Shown in pieces: positions 1-8,778 of a stretch of DNA of 64,000 nt. The translations under genes were made by a program, and so were the position numbers. The notes beneath the pieces were generated by a model. The model saw only the letters and a program-made list of their open reading frames with translations, was not told where the DNA came from and did not search any database. Source of the stretch: Desertimonas sp963772825 (lineage in GTDB: Bacteria > Actinomycetota > Acidimicrobiia > Acidimicrobiales > Ilumatobacteraceae); the NCBI GenBank assembly GCA_963772825.1, contig CAVYYX010000014.1, forward strand, positions 186,001-250,000. Direction: 5' to 3'. Each line of letters begins with the position of its first letter. Position 1 is the first letter of the stretch.

Positions 1-301
1 ACGGCTCGATCGCGAACTTGACGCCGGCGGCGCGTACCCGCTCGGCCAGTTCGTGGAACGAGTCGACGTCGAGGAGCACCCCGAAGTGCGGCACCGGCAC
101 GTCGTGGCCGTCGACCGGGTTGGCCGCGGAGTCGCCCGCCCCGTCGGCGAGGTGGGTCACGAGTTGGTGGCCGTAGAGGTCCCAGTCGACCCACGTGTCG
201 GCTTCCCGCCCTTGCGGGCACTGCAGGACTCCGCCGTAGAACCGGCGGGCAGCCTCGAGGTCGTCGACCGGAACGGCGAGGTGGAAGCGGGGATGTCCCA
301 T
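1..301 (-). CDS. VOC (glyoxalase/bleomycin-resistance fold) protein, 3' end cut by window
   Basis: The ATG at 301 opens with MGHPRFHLAVPVDDLEAARRFYG, the usual first beta-strand and helix of a VOC-superfamily module, and the reading continues without a stop to the window edge. The later LVTHL and VPHFGV stretches match the metal-binding strand region of glyoxalase-like dioxygenase/isomerase folds. About 100 residues are visible, and the missing part should hold the C-terminal strand with the last metal ligand. It starts 16 bp after the stop of the ABC permease on the same strand, so it is probably the last gene of that exporter operon. VOC proteins next to drug exporters are often resistance or lactoylglutathione-lyase-like proteins, but the substrate cannot be read from sequence. 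Confidence 0.8.
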   Translation of the reverse strand, partial: MGHPRFHLAVPVDDLEAARRFYGGVLQCPQGREADTWVDWDLYGHQLVTHLADGAGDSAANPVDGHDVPVPHFGVLLDVDSFHELAERVRAAGVKFAIEP

Positions 302-317
302 CCCGCCGACGTTACGG

Positions 318-1205
318 CTACTTCTTGATCGAGCGGTCGTAGGAGCGCACGGCGAGCGGGGCGCAGATGGCGACGATGGCGATCGCCCAGAGCAGCGTGT
401 ACAGCGCCGGGTGCTCGATCGACCAGGCCTGACCGGGACCCTGGTCGGCGACCGGGTTGCCGAACTGGATGCGCACGGCGTTGGCGAGCGTCGTGACCGG
501 GTTCCACTCGGCGACCGTCTGCAGCACGCCGGGCATCGTGTCCTCGTACTCGCCCTGCTCGTTGACCCGGGTCAGCGGGACGAACGTGCTCGCCGCGAAC
601 GTCAACGGGAAGAGCACCGCGAAGGCGATCCCCGTCACCCCCTCGGGGGTCTTGACGAGGCTTCCGAACAGCACCCCGACCCAGATCATCGCGAAGGCGA
701 AGGCGATCAAAAGGAGGTAGCCGCCGGCGGCATCGAGCACGCCGCCGCGGATCCGCCACCCGACGAGCAGCCCGCACAGCGACATGATCACGAGCGGCAG
801 CAGCGACTTGATCATGTTGGCGATGGCATGGCCGCCGAGCACGGCGCCCTTGGCGATCGGCAACGAGCGGAAGCGGTCGACGGCGTTGTTCTTGCGATCG
901 TTGGTGAGGGCGAGGGCGACGCCGAAGCACGTGAACACGATCGTCTGGGCGAAGATGCCGCCCATCAGGTACTCGCGGTAGTTGCCCCCCGGGATGGGGA
1001 TCGCCCCGCCGAACACGTAGGCGAACAGCAAGACGAACATGATCGGGTTGATCGTGGCGTCGCTGAGCTGTTCCGGCTGGCGCTTCATGTGCGTGAGGCC
1101 ACGGCGGGCGATCACCCAAGCGTCGTGGAACACCCCACGCGACGAGTGCACCTCGGGCGTGGCAGCGGGGGCGATGACCCCGAGGTCGATGGTTGCGGTA
1201 GTCAC
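318..1205 (-). CDS. ABC-2 type multidrug exporter permease (DrrB-like)
   Basis: This 295-residue integral membrane protein has about six hydrophobic segments and the ABC-2 layout: a cytoplasmic N-terminus with the ARRGLTHMKRQPEQL amphipathic stretch before the first membrane helix, then a large conserved membrane domain. The GTG start at 1205 overlaps the stop of the ATPase gene as GTGA, which shows translational coupling and fixes the start; longer readings upstream are Arg/Pro-rich frame shadows. It should pair with the upstream ATPase to form a DrrAB-type exporter for hydrophobic drugs or lipids. The substrate is unknown. Confidence 0.9.
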   Translation of the reverse strand: MTTATIDLGVIAPAATPEVHSSRGVFHDAWVIARRGLTHMKRQPEQLSDATINPIMFVLLFAYVFGGAIPIPGGNYREYLMGGIFAQTIVFTCFGVALALTNDRKNNAVDRFRSLPIAKGAVLGGHAIANMIKSLLPLVIMSLCGLLVGWRIRGGVLDAAGGYLLLIAFAFAMIWVGVLFGSLVKTPEGVTGIAFAVLFPLTFAASTFVPLTRVNEQGEYEDTMPGVLQTVAEWNPVTTLANAVRIQFGNPVADQGPGQAWSIEHPALYTLLWAIAIVAICAPLAVRSYDRSIKK

Positions 1206-2239
1206 TTCTGGGCCTCCTCGTTCTGCTCGGCGTCGTCGTGACGGACCTCGCCCGTGAGCTTGAGGAACACGTCGTCGAGCGTCGGTTGGCGGATGCTGAG
1301 GTCCTCGATGGCGATCCCGGCATCGCGCAGGCTTGTCGCCACGGCGACGAGGGCGTCGACACCGCCGGTCGTGGGAGCGGTGATCGAGCGGGCCTCGGCG
1401 TCGGCGACCGGCTCTGCGCCGGTCACCCCGCCGAGGATCGCCACCGCTTCGTCGAACCGGTCGGCGGCTGCGACGACGGCATAGAGGTGGTCGCCGCCGA
1501 CCTCCCGCTTGAGCGAGCGGGAGTTGCCGCGAGCGATGACCCGGCCACGGTCGATGACGATGATGTCGTCGGCGAGGCGCTCGGCCTCGTCGAGGTACTG
1601 CGTGGTGAGGAGCAGCGTGGTGCCGCTGTCGACGAGCGTGTCGAGAACCTCCCACAGCTCGGTGCGTGCCCGCGGGTCGAGCCCTGTCGTCGGCTCGTCG
1701 AGGAACAGCACCTGGGGGCGGGCGACGAGCGTGGCGGCGAGGTCGAGCCGGCGGCGCATCCCGCCCGAGTACCCCGACACCACTCGATCGGCCGCTTCGG
1801 TGAGCGAGAACTGCTCGAGCAGCTCGACGGCCCGGGCGCCGGCGTCCTTGCGGCGGAGCTGGTGCAGCTCACCGAGCATCACGAGGTTCTCCCGCCCGGT
1901 GAGCAGCGGATCGACGGTGGCGTCCTGGGCGGCGAGGCCGATCCGCCGGCGCACTTCGCTGCCCTCGGTAGCGACGTCGAAACCCGCGACGTTCGCCGTG
2001 CCTGACGTGGCATCGGTGAGCGTCGTGAGGATGCGCACCGCCGTCGTCTTGCCCGCGCCGTTCGGTCCGAGCACGGCGGTGACGGTGCCGGCGTGGACCT
2101 CGATGTCGATGCCGGCGAGGGCGACGTTGTCGCCGTAGTGCTTGACGAGGTCGCGGGCGACGATGGCGTAGCCGACGTCGAGGTCGGACGTCGCCGGGGC
2201 GCCGCGTTGAGTGGTTCGTTCGTCGATGAGATCGGTCAC
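1202..2239 (-). CDS. ABC exporter ATP-binding protein (DrrA-like)
   Basis: The 345-residue ATPase has Walker A GPNGAGKTT near residue 58, the signature SGGMRRRLD near 157 and Walker B LFLDEPTTGLD near 178, followed by the roughly 100-residue C-terminal extension typical of daunorubicin-resistance DrrA proteins. The GTG start at 2239 is preceded by a GGAGGA Shine-Dalgarno element. It energises the permease encoded immediately downstream, with which it overlaps by 4 bp. A strong hairpin at 2320-2341 separates it from the SDR gene, so the exporter likely has its own promoter in 2240-2319. Confidence 0.93.
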   Translation of the reverse strand: MTDLIDERTTQRGAPATSDLDVGYAIVARDLVKHYGDNVALAGIDIEVHAGTVTAVLGPNGAGKTTAVRILTTLTDATSGTANVAGFDVATEGSEVRRRIGLAAQDATVDPLLTGRENLVMLGELHQLRRKDAGARAVELLEQFSLTEAADRVVSGYSGGMRRRLDLAATLVARPQVLFLDEPTTGLDPRARTELWEVLDTLVDSGTTLLLTTQYLDEAERLADDIIVIDRGRVIARGNSRSLKREVGGDHLYAVVAAADRFDEAVAILGGVTGAEPVADAEARSITAPTTGGVDALVAVATSLRDAGIAIEDLSIRQPTLDDVFLKLTGEVRHDDAEQNEEAQK

Positions 2240-2319
2240 GGGAGTCCTCCGGACGGGAGCGTGGCGAGCCAGACCAACCTATTGGCGGGCGTGCCGAGGC
2301 GAATGGGGAATGGCTGTGC

Positions 2320-2341
2320 CATCCGCCACGAGTGGCGGATG
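2320..2341 (-). terminator. Perfect hairpin after the SDR gene
   Basis: CATCCGCCAC and GTGGCGGATG form perfect 10-bp arms around a 2-nt centre (GA). The element lies 11 bp downstream of the SDR stop codon on the minus strand and before the ABC exporter operon. No T-tract follows, so it is either a GC-rich actinobacterial terminator or an mRNA 3'-end stabiliser. Confidence 0.55.
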
Positions 2342-2352
2342 ACACCGTGCGA

Positions 2353-3108
2353 TCAGGGCACTTCGGTACCGGCGGTGATGTTGATCGCCGTGGCCGTGAT
2401 CGTGCGGGCGTGATCGGAGGCGGCGAAGACGGCGACGTTGCCGACGTCGGCGAGCGTGGCCCCGCGGCCGAGAATCGCCTTCGACGAGATGTCGTCGGCG
2501 ATCTCGGAAGCGGCCGCGAAATCGGCGGCGAAGGCGTCCACGACTCCACTCGACTGCAACGTGACCACGCGGATCCCGTGGGGGCCGAGCTCGGCCGCCA
2601 GCTGGCGGCCGAACACCTCGACCGCCGCCATGCCGACCTGGAAGCCGCCGAGGAAGAAGTCGCGCAGTGGGGTACCGGACCCGCCGAACGAGAGGATGAC
2701 TCCGGAGCGCTGGCGGATCATGTGCCGCGCCGCGGCCCGGGCGGTGATGAACGCCGAGCGCAGCAGGGTGGTCACGGGCTGCTCGAAGTCGGCCAGTGAC
2801 ATCTCCGCCAGCGGCGTGAAGAACACCTCGCCGGCGTTGATCACGCAGAGCGACACGTCGAGGCTGCCGAAGCGCTCGACGAGCGTGTCGGCATGGGCGT
2901 CGACAGCGCCCTCGTCGAGGGCGTCGACGACCGCCGTCTGGGCATCACCACCGGCCTCGCGGATCGACGCGGCGACTGCCTCGAGCTTGTCGAGCGTGCG
3001 CCCGACGAGATGGACGCGAGCGCCCTCACGGGCGAAGGCCCGGGCGACGGCACCACCGATCGGTCCGCCGGCGCCGTAGACAACCGCGTTCTTGTGCTCC
3101 AGCAGCAT
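2353..3108 (-). CDS. SDR-family protein lacking the usual catalytic Tyr/Lys
   Basis: The 251-residue Rossmann protein has a nucleotide-binding loop at YGAGGPIGGAVARAFA (residues about 11-26), an INAG motif near 91, and the ELGPHGIRVV and C-terminal strands of classical short-chain dehydrogenases. At the position of the catalytic YxxxK motif the sequence reads FQVGM, so Tyr is Phe and Lys is Met; a Ser-like residue is present upstream in SFGGSG. It may therefore be a non-catalytic or unusual SDR. It begins 9 bp after the frame-restored stop of the SRPBCC gene and looks like the third gene of the ArsR-SRPBCC-SDR operon. Confidence 0.85.
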   Translation of the reverse strand: MLLEHKNAVVYGAGGPIGGAVARAFAREGARVHLVGRTLDKLEAVAASIREAGGDAQTAVVDALDEGAVDAHADTLVERFGSLDVSLCVINAGEVFFTPLAEMSLADFEQPVTTLLRSAFITARAAARHMIRQRSGVILSFGGSGTPLRDFFLGGFQVGMAAVEVFGRQLAAELGPHGIRVVTLQSSGVVDAFAADFAAASEIADDISSKAILGRGATLADVGNVAVFAASDHARTITATAINITAGTEVP

Positions 3109-3117
3109 CGGTGATCC

Positions 3118-3910
3118 TCAGGCCACGGCGGCGGGCAGCTCGGCGAACCATTCCTTCCACCCCGCCTCCTGGTTGGCGGCGAGCTCGGCGGCGCTGGTCG
3201 CCGAACAGGTACACGCGGGCGAGGGCGTAGGACGTCGTCTCGCCGTTCGGGTACGCCATCAGGTTGAGGAACCCGCATTCCGGCTCGGTGTAGCGGACGA
3301 GCAGTCCGAGGTCGGAGACCTTCTCGACGCGCCCGGCGATGCCGTGCACATCGATCGAATCGCCGGCGGCGGAGGCTCCGAAGCGGTCCCGCATCGCGGC
3401 GAGGACCTCTCCCGAGCTGCTGGTCAGCTCCGCTCCCGACTCGACGACCGTCGCCCGCTGCCCGGGGAACGAGGTGAGGTAGAGCGAGAGGTTCTGGAAC
3501 TGCGGCTCCCAGTACTTGGCGGCGTCGTCCATGAACTCGCGCTCCCAGTCGGCGCCGGTCCCGAAGGCGCTGGAGACGACGCGCAGCACGCACGAGCCTC
3601 CCGAGGTGGCCTCGACGAGGTACTCGGTGACGAGCGGGGTGACGTCGGCGCCCTCGTGTCCGGCGAGCGCCGCCCACTCGGGCTCCTCGACCACAAGACG
3701 ATGCGGCGGCTCCCACGAGGCGACGACACCGCGCGAGCTGGTCTCGCCCATGTCGACGAGGTACTCGCCGCCGGCTCGCTCCTCGAGCTCGGTCGGCATC
3801 GACCACGCGGACACCCCGGGACCGGTGGCGATCGCCTGCCAGACCTGCTCGGGCGTGAAGTCGAGCTCGATGCTGAACTCGAAGCGGACAGGGACGTTGG
3901 GGGTGGTCAT
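3118..3910 (-). CDS. SRPBCC (AHSA1-like) domain protein with C-terminal frameshift
   Basis: The N-terminal 150 residues (VRFEFSIELDFTPEQVWQAIATG onward) form a START/Bet v1-like AHSA1 domain, and a shorter second module follows (residues about 160-240). The frame then breaks near 3195-3215. The reading that follows YLFGDQ becomes Arg-rich and runs into the SDR gene, whereas the neighbouring frame continues as a plausible tail (AAELAANQEAGWKEWFAEL) ending at a TGA at 3118-3120. Removing one base in the ACCAG stretch restores one continuous protein of about 263 residues. The start overlaps the regulator stop as ATGA. Such proteins are commonly the partner of an ArsR-type repressor; the ligand is unknown. 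Confidence 0.8.
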
Positions 3911-4491
3911 GATGGTTCTTGCTCCTTGGGTTTCGGGTAGGCGGCGACGACGAGGCGGTGCGGCCGCCCGTCGTCATGGTGGTAGCGGGCGGCAAGGTCG
4001 ATGACCGAGGCGGTGAGGTCATCGGCGAAGGCGGCTCGGTCGGCGGCGTTGCGGAAGCGGATCTCGGTGTCGATCGTCATCGTCGGCAGTCGCTTGCCCA
4101 CGACGGCGGCCTTGCGGGCGAGGTTGCCGACCTCGCGCACGGCGCGGCCGGCGAGGGCGACGAGATAGCGGGCCGACAGGTGGTCGGCGGCGGAGTCAGG
4201 GTCCACGGCGGCCTCACTCACTGCCCCGGGAGACACGACGTAGCTGGCAGCGGTTGCCTGCAAGAGGCGTTCGGTGATGCCGCCGTGCTGACGCTCGGCG
4301 GCCAGGACGACGAGGCCATGAGCCTCGAGCGCCCGCAGGTGGTAGTTGACCTTCTGGCGGGAGATGCCGACACGGACGGCGAGCGACGCCGCCGACGCCG
4401 GTTCGGCGAGCTCTGCGAGCAGGCGCGCCCGCACCGGATCGAGGGCGACCGTCGCTGCTGCGGGATCCTCGATGACCTCGACGTCGTACAC
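3907..4491 (-). CDS. ArsR-like winged-helix repressor
   Basis: The protein has about 194 residues. Residues about 15-75 (PVRARLLAELAEP, ASLAVRVGISRQKVNYHLRALEAHGLV) are a winged helix-turn-helix of the ArsR/helix_turn_helix_5 type, followed by a C-terminal region with a conserved RFRNAADRAAFADDL segment seen in regulators paired with SRPBCC proteins. The GTG at 4491 was chosen because a minus-strand TTGACA-17 bp-ACGATA promoter ends about 10 nt before it, so the transcript may be nearly leaderless. A perfect inverted repeat overlies that -35 box, which suggests autorepression. Its stop overlaps the SRPBCC start (ATGA). No metal-binding Cys cluster was seen. Confidence 0.85.
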   Translation of the reverse strand: MYDVEVIEDPAAATVALDPVRARLLAELAEPASAASLAVRVGISRQKVNYHLRALEAHGLVVLAAERQHGGITERLLQATAASYVVSPGAVSEAAVDPDSAADHLSARYLVALAGRAVREVGNLARKAAVVGKRLPTMTIDTEIRFRNAADRAAFADDLTASVIDLAARYHHDDGRPHRLVVAAYPKPKEQEPS

Positions 4492-4506
4492 GCCGCCCAG
4501 TATCGT

Positions 4507-4532
4507 CCCTTGACAAACTTTGTTGTCAAGGG
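4507..4532 (-). promoter_or_regulatory. Palindromic operator overlapping the ArsR-operon -35 box
   Basis: CCCTTGACAA and TTGTCAAGGG are perfect 10-bp arms with a 6-bp centre. On the minus strand the palindrome contains TTGACA, and 17 bp further lies ACGATA, about 10 nt upstream of the regulator GTG. A site of this size over the -35 box is the expected geometry for a dimeric ArsR-type repressor controlling its own operon. It also lies 4 bp past the kup stop, so it could double as a terminator of kup. Confidence 0.65.
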
Positions 4533-4535
4533 TTC

Positions 4536-6479
4536 CTAGATCTCGACGTGCGTGCCAATCGTCACGACGCGGTCGACGGGCAGGTCGAAGAAACGGGCTG
4601 CACTGTCGGCGCCGCGATCGAGGAGTACGAACAGATGCTCCCGCCATGGGTGCATCCCGGCGATGTCGCTGGCAATGACCATCTCGTCGCCGAGGAAGTA
4701 CGTGACGGCCCGCGGATCGACGGGGCGGCCCCCCACCTCGACGCTGCCGATTGCGGCGACCACGTTCGGCTCTTCCATGAACCCGTGGCGGATGACGACC
4801 TGACGGACCCCGGCGCCGAGATCGCTGACCGTGACTCGTCGGGCGGCGTCGAGGTAGGCCGCTTCGCTCACCTCGATCGCCACGAGGAGCACGTTGTCGT
4901 GGAGCACGGTGTGGTGCTCGAGGTTGGCGAGGAGTGCGGGCGGCGTCGCCCCGGCATCCTTGAACAGGTACACGGCGGTCCCCGCCACTCGCGAGACGTT
5001 CGGGCCGAGGTTGGCCATCGTGTCGGTCATCGGCACTTCGGCTCGCCGCAGCCGCGCCGCGACGAGGTCGCGGCCGCGGCGCCAGGTCGTCATCTGGACC
5101 ACGAGGACGAAGGCGATGAGCAACGGGAACCAACCGCCGTGGGGAATCTTCGGAATGTTGGCGGCGAGGAACGCCAAGTCGACGACGAGCAGCGGTAGCA
5201 GGATGACCGCCGCCTTCGTCGACGACCAGCCGAACCGTGATTGGACGACCTTGAAGAACAGCAGCGTGGTGATCGCCATCGTCGCCGTGACCGCGATCCC
5301 GTAGGCCGAGGCGAGCGAGCTCGACGAACGGAAGCCGAGCACCAGACCGACACAGCCGAGCATCAGCAGCCAGTTGACGAGCGGCACATAGATCTGGCCG
5401 GCGTGCTCTCCCGACGTGTGGCGCACGGCGAGGCGCGGGATGTAGTCGAGCTGGATCGCCTGCGCCGTCATCGAGAAGGCCCCGGAGATCAACGCCTGGG
5501 AGGCGATCACCGTGGCCATCGTCGCCAGGATCGCCAGCGGCGTGACCGCCCACGACGGAGCGAGCCGGTAGAACGGGTTCTCGATCGCTTCCGGGTCCGA
5601 CCGCAACAGCGCCGCTTGACCGAAGTAGTTGAGCACCAGGGCGGGGAACACCCAGCAATACCACGACCACACGATCGGCCGGCGCCCGAAGTGACCCATG
5701 TCGGCGTACAACGCCTCACCACCGGTGACGACGAGGAAGATCGAGCCGAGCGAGAGGAACGCCTTGCCCGGGTTGTCGACGAAGAACTCCACCGCGTAGC
5801 CCGGCCACACCGCCTCGAGCACCCCGGGATGCTCGATGACCTGACGCAGCCCGAGCACCCCGACGACGGCGAACCAGACGACCATGACCGGTCCGAACAC
5901 CCTGGCGATGCCGGCCGTACCCCGGGACTGCACGCTGAACAGGGCGACGAGGATGACCACCGATACCGGGATGACCCAGTCGGCGAAGGCGCTCGTCGCC
6001 ACCTCGAAGCCCTCGACGGCGCTGAGTACCGAGATCGCCGGAGTGATCAACCCGTCGCCGTAGAGCAGTGCGGTGCCGAACACGCCGAGCGTCACGGCGG
6101 CGGCGGCGACCCCGGTGAGGCGGGCGGCGCGCCACGACGCCGAGCCGGACTCGCGGCGCGGGATCAACAGCGCGGTCAGGGCGAGGATGCCTCCCTCGCC
6201 GTGGTTGTCGGCGCGCATGACGAGGGCGAGGTACTTGATCGAGATGATGATGACCAGCGCCCAGAACACGATCGACGCCACGCCGTACGTGCTCGTCGTG
6301 TCGACGTCGAGGTCGTTGTGGTCGAACGCCTCCCGCAGGGCATACAACGGGCTCGTGCCGATGTCGCCGTAGACGATGCCGAGGGCCCCGACGGCAAGGC
6401 CGAACAGGCCGGCCCTGCTGTCGGGGTGCATGTCGCCTGCGTGTGCGACGTTGGCGGCTGGGTCGCTTCGGTCGCTCAC
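4536..6479 (-). CDS. kup: Low-affinity potassium transporter Kup
   Basis: The 647-residue protein carries the Kup/HAK/KT signature at its start (ALGIVYGDIGTSPLYALREAF, residues about 32-52), the NHGEGGILAL loop, LLYGDGLITPAISVLSA, and about twelve membrane helices to about residue 450, followed by the usual hydrophilic C-terminal domain. Length and motif order match bacterial Kup proteins that import K+ with protons. The GTG start gives a short hydrophilic N-terminus before TM1. It is transcribed divergently from the DUF1918 gene with a 97-bp gap. No c-di-AMP (ydaO-type) riboswitch was recognised upstream. Confidence 0.95.
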   Translation of the reverse strand: MSDRSDPAANVAHAGDMHPDSRAGLFGLAVGALGIVYGDIGTSPLYALREAFDHNDLDVDTTSTYGVASIVFWALVIIISIKYLALVMRADNHGEGGILALTALLIPRRESGSASWRAARLTGVAAAAVTLGVFGTALLYGDGLITPAISVLSAVEGFEVATSAFADWVIPVSVVILVALFSVQSRGTAGIARVFGPVMVVWFAVVGVLGLRQVIEHPGVLEAVWPGYAVEFFVDNPGKAFLSLGSIFLVVTGGEALYADMGHFGRRPIVWSWYCWVFPALVLNYFGQAALLRSDPEAIENPFYRLAPSWAVTPLAILATMATVIASQALISGAFSMTAQAIQLDYIPRLAVRHTSGEHAGQIYVPLVNWLLMLGCVGLVLGFRSSSSLASAYGIAVTATMAITTLLFFKVVQSRFGWSSTKAAVILLPLLVVDLAFLAANIPKIPHGGWFPLLIAFVLVVQMTTWRRGRDLVAARLRRAEVPMTDTMANLGPNVSRVAGTAVYLFKDAGATPPALLANLEHHTVLHDNVLLVAIEVSEAAYLDAARRVTVSDLGAGVRQVVIRHGFMEEPNVVAAIGSVEVGGRPVDPRAVTYFLGDEMVIASDIAGMHPWREHLFVLLDRGADSAARFFDLPVDRVVTIGTHVEI

Positions 6480-6576
6480 GAGTCGGCGAGCTTACGGTGC
6501 TGCACGCCGAGGCGTACCGCCGTGCAACTCCGCCGCAGTCGCGCGCACAATGGCGGTGAGACCAAGGGGGTACGAG

Positions 6577-6783
6577 ATGCAGGCCAGTACCGGTGACCAC
6601 ATCGTGATCAAGGGCCACCGTGTCGGCGAGCCGGACCGCCAGTGCGAGGTCCTCGAGGCGCGGGGCGCGGACGGCGGCTCGCCGTACTACGTGCGCTGGG
6701 ACGACGGCAGCGAGGCGCTGATCTACCCCGGCTCCGACGCGATGGTCGCCCCGACCACCCGCCGCAAGCGCCACTCCAACTAA
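6577..6783 (+). CDS. DUF1918 small protein
   Basis: This 68-residue protein reads MQASTGDHIVIKGHRVGEP, then RQCEVLEARGADGGSPYYVRW and EALIYPGSDA. That is the conserved pattern of the actinobacterial DUF1918 family, an SH3-like small beta-barrel of unknown role. The ATG at 6577 has AAGGGGG six bases upstream, so the longer upstream reading is unlikely. It stands alone between kup (divergent) and an MFS gene (convergent). Confidence 0.85.
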   Translation: MQASTGDHIVIKGHRVGEPDRQCEVLEARGADGGSPYYVRWDDGSEALIYPGSDAMVAPTTRRKRHSN

Positions 6784-6802
6784 CCCCACGGGGCGGGGTG
6801 GG

Positions 6803-8242
6803 TCAGCGGCGGCGCATCCCGGAAGCGGTGATCAGGGCGGCGAGGGCGACACCGACGAGGGGGACGACGAGCGCGGCGCGGTAGCCGTCGAGCAGCGCCG
6901 ACGGCGAGGCGTCGTCACCGGTCGCCACGACGTTGACGGCGGTGACGACGGCGAGCACGAGCGCCGCGCCGAACTGCACGGAGGCGTTGAACATGGCGCT
7001 CGCCAGTCCCTGTTCCGACTCGTCGACGCCGTCCGTGGCGGCAATCGTCAGCGGCCCGAAGGCGAAGGCGAAGCCGAGACCGATGAGGATCAGGGTCGGC
7101 AGCATCATGGCGTACGACCAGTCCACCCGCAGCGGCAGGAAGGCGGCATAGGCGGCGACGGCCAGCAGTGTCCCGGCGAGCAGCACGCGCTGGTTGCCGA
7201 AACGGCGCACGAGCGACGGGGTGATCGTCGGGGCGATCACGGCGTCGATCCCGGCGACGATCAGGGCCAATCCGGTCTGCAATGCCGACCAGCCGCGCAG
7301 CTCTTGGAGGTAGAGCACGGCGATGAACTGGAAGCCGACGAACGAGCCGACGAAGAGCATCGCCCCGAGGTCGGCCCGCACCAGGGCGCCGGAACGGAGG
7401 ATGCCGAGGCGCACGAGCGGAGCCGCTGAGCGTCGCTCGATCACGACGAACGCAGCGAGCAGCGTGGCGCTTGCCCCGATCGTCGCAGCCGTGAGCTGCC
7501 AAGCGACGTCCGGTGCCCGGACGACTCCGAGCACGAGCAGGAGCATCCCCGCCGTGAGCGTCACGGAACCGGCGACGTCGACACGACGGTTGTCACGGAG
7601 TGGTGGGATATCGGTCGGCACGTGCCGCACGGCCACGGCGAGCAGTGCGGATGCGACCAGCACCGGGGCGAAGAAGACCCACCGCCAGCCGATCGCCGTG
7701 AGCAACCCGCCGGCGACCATCCCGAGCGAGAACCCGGCGGCCCCGGCACCGCCGTAGATCAGTAGCGCCCGATTGCGGCGTTCGCCCTCGGCGAAGGTGG
7801 TGGTGATGATCGACAGGCTGGCCGGGGTCAGGAATCCGGCGCTGACCCCGGTCGCGAAGCGGGCGAGGATCAACACCCACCCGGCCGGCGCGAGACCGCC
7901 GAGACCGGAGAAGGCGATGAACACGGCGAGGGCGGTGAGGAACATGCGGCGTCGCCCGAGGAGGTCGGCAGCCCGGCCGCCGAGGAGGACGAACCCGCCG
8001 TAGCCGAGGACGTACGAGCTGACCACCCACTGCAACGCGGCGGTCGACATGTCGAGGTCGGCGCGGATCGACGGCAGGGCGACGCCCATCATCGACACGT
8101 CGAGGCCCTCGAGGAACACGGTGCCGCACAGCACGAGGAGAATCGCCCACAGACGGCGGTCGAAGCGGTCACCGGTCGGTGGATCCGGCGATCGATCGGT
8201 TTCCAGATCGTCCGTCGGCGAGGCGGTCGCCAGCGCGGTCAT
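6803..8242 (-). CDS. MFS drug transporter (DHA2/EmrB-QacA type)
   Basis: The 479-residue protein starts with a roughly 30-residue hydrophilic tail and then shows about 13-14 membrane helices. Helix 1 carries DVSMMGVALPSI (motif D1 of DHA2 exporters), GGRAADLLGRRRMF is motif A, and the ARFATGVSAGFLTPASLS region is motif C-like. It faces an HxlR-type regulator gene across an 85-bp intergenic region, an arrangement in which the regulator usually controls the exporter. A GAGGAAC Shine-Dalgarno-like sequence precedes the ATG at 8242. The substrate is unknown. Confidence 0.9.
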   Translation of the reverse strand: MTALATASPTDDLETDRSPDPPTGDRFDRRLWAILLVLCGTVFLEGLDVSMMGVALPSIRADLDMSTAALQWVVSSYVLGYGGFVLLGGRAADLLGRRRMFLTALAVFIAFSGLGGLAPAGWVLILARFATGVSAGFLTPASLSIITTTFAEGERRNRALLIYGGAGAAGFSLGMVAGGLLTAIGWRWVFFAPVLVASALLAVAVRHVPTDIPPLRDNRRVDVAGSVTLTAGMLLLVLGVVRAPDVAWQLTAATIGASATLLAAFVVIERRSAAPLVRLGILRSGALVRADLGAMLFVGSFVGFQFIAVLYLQELRGWSALQTGLALIVAGIDAVIAPTITPSLVRRFGNQRVLLAGTLLAVAAYAAFLPLRVDWSYAMMLPTLILIGLGFAFAFGPLTIAATDGVDESEQGLASAMFNASVQFGAALVLAVVTAVNVVATGDDASPSALLDGYRAALVVPLVGVALAALITASGMRRR

Positions 8243-8291
8243 CGTTCCTCCTGGGGTTCGCCGACCGTTCCTAGCGATCCGGTCAGTTACT

Positions 8292-8326
8292 ACTTGTAAG
8301 TGATCTCATCATGAGTCATCATCACC
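8292..8326. promoter_or_regulatory. Candidate HxlR operator/divergent promoter
   Basis: The 85-bp gap between the divergent MFS and HxlR genes contains ACTT-GT-AAGT and CTCAT-C-ATGAG dyads plus a repeated TCATCA word. On the plus strand TTGTAA followed 17 bp later by CATCAT would place the transcription start close to the HxlR start codon. Both dyads are short, so this assignment rests mainly on context. Confidence 0.35.
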
Positions 8327-8327
8327 G

Positions 8328-8768
8328 GTGATGGAAGAAGGCACTTCAGAATCAGCCGGTTACGTCTGTGAAACCGGGGCAGACGGCGACCCCTACCAGT
8401 GGGATGTGCGCAACGACTGCGAAGTGCGCCAGATCCTCGACCGCATCGCCGGCAAGTGGTCGCTGCTGACCATCGCCCTGCTCGACGGCGGGGTGTTGCG
8501 GTTCACCGAGCTACAGCGCCTGATCGACGGCATCAGTCAGCGCATGCTGGCGGTCACGCTTCGCCAACTCGAGCGCGACGGCCTCGTCACCCGCACCGTC
8601 CATCCCGTTGTGCCGCCGCGGGTCGACTACCAACTCACCGCCCTCGGCGCCTCGTTGCTCGAGACGATCCAGGCCCTCGTCACGTGGACCGAGACGCACC
8701 AGACCGAGATCGCCGCAGCCCGCTTCGCCTACGACGCCCGGGAGATCAGCGAGCCGTCGATGGCCTGA
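8328..8768 (+). CDS. HxlR-family transcriptional regulator
   Basis: The 146-residue regulator contains the hallmark N-terminal Cys and winged-helix start VRNDCEVRQILDRIAGKWSLLTIALL (residues about 25-50), then LRFTELQRLIDGISQRMLAVTLRQLERDGLVTR and the wing PPRVDYQLTALG. HxlR/DUF24 proteins often sense quinones, aldehydes or disulfide stress through that Cys. Either the GTG at 8328 or the ATG at 8331 may be the start. It is divergent from the DHA2 exporter, its most likely target. Confidence 0.9.
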   Translation: MMEEGTSESAGYVCETGADGDPYQWDVRNDCEVRQILDRIAGKWSLLTIALLDGGVLRFTELQRLIDGISQRMLAVTLRQLERDGLVTRTVHPVVPPRVDYQLTALGASLLETIQALVTWTETHQTEIAAARFAYDAREISEPSMA

Positions 8769-8778
8769 GTGCGGCGCG

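Noticed and set aside
5241..6596. A 451-codon frame antisense to kup
   Set aside because: The reading is Arg/Asp/His-rich shadow sequence of the Kup membrane helices and has no Shine-Dalgarno.
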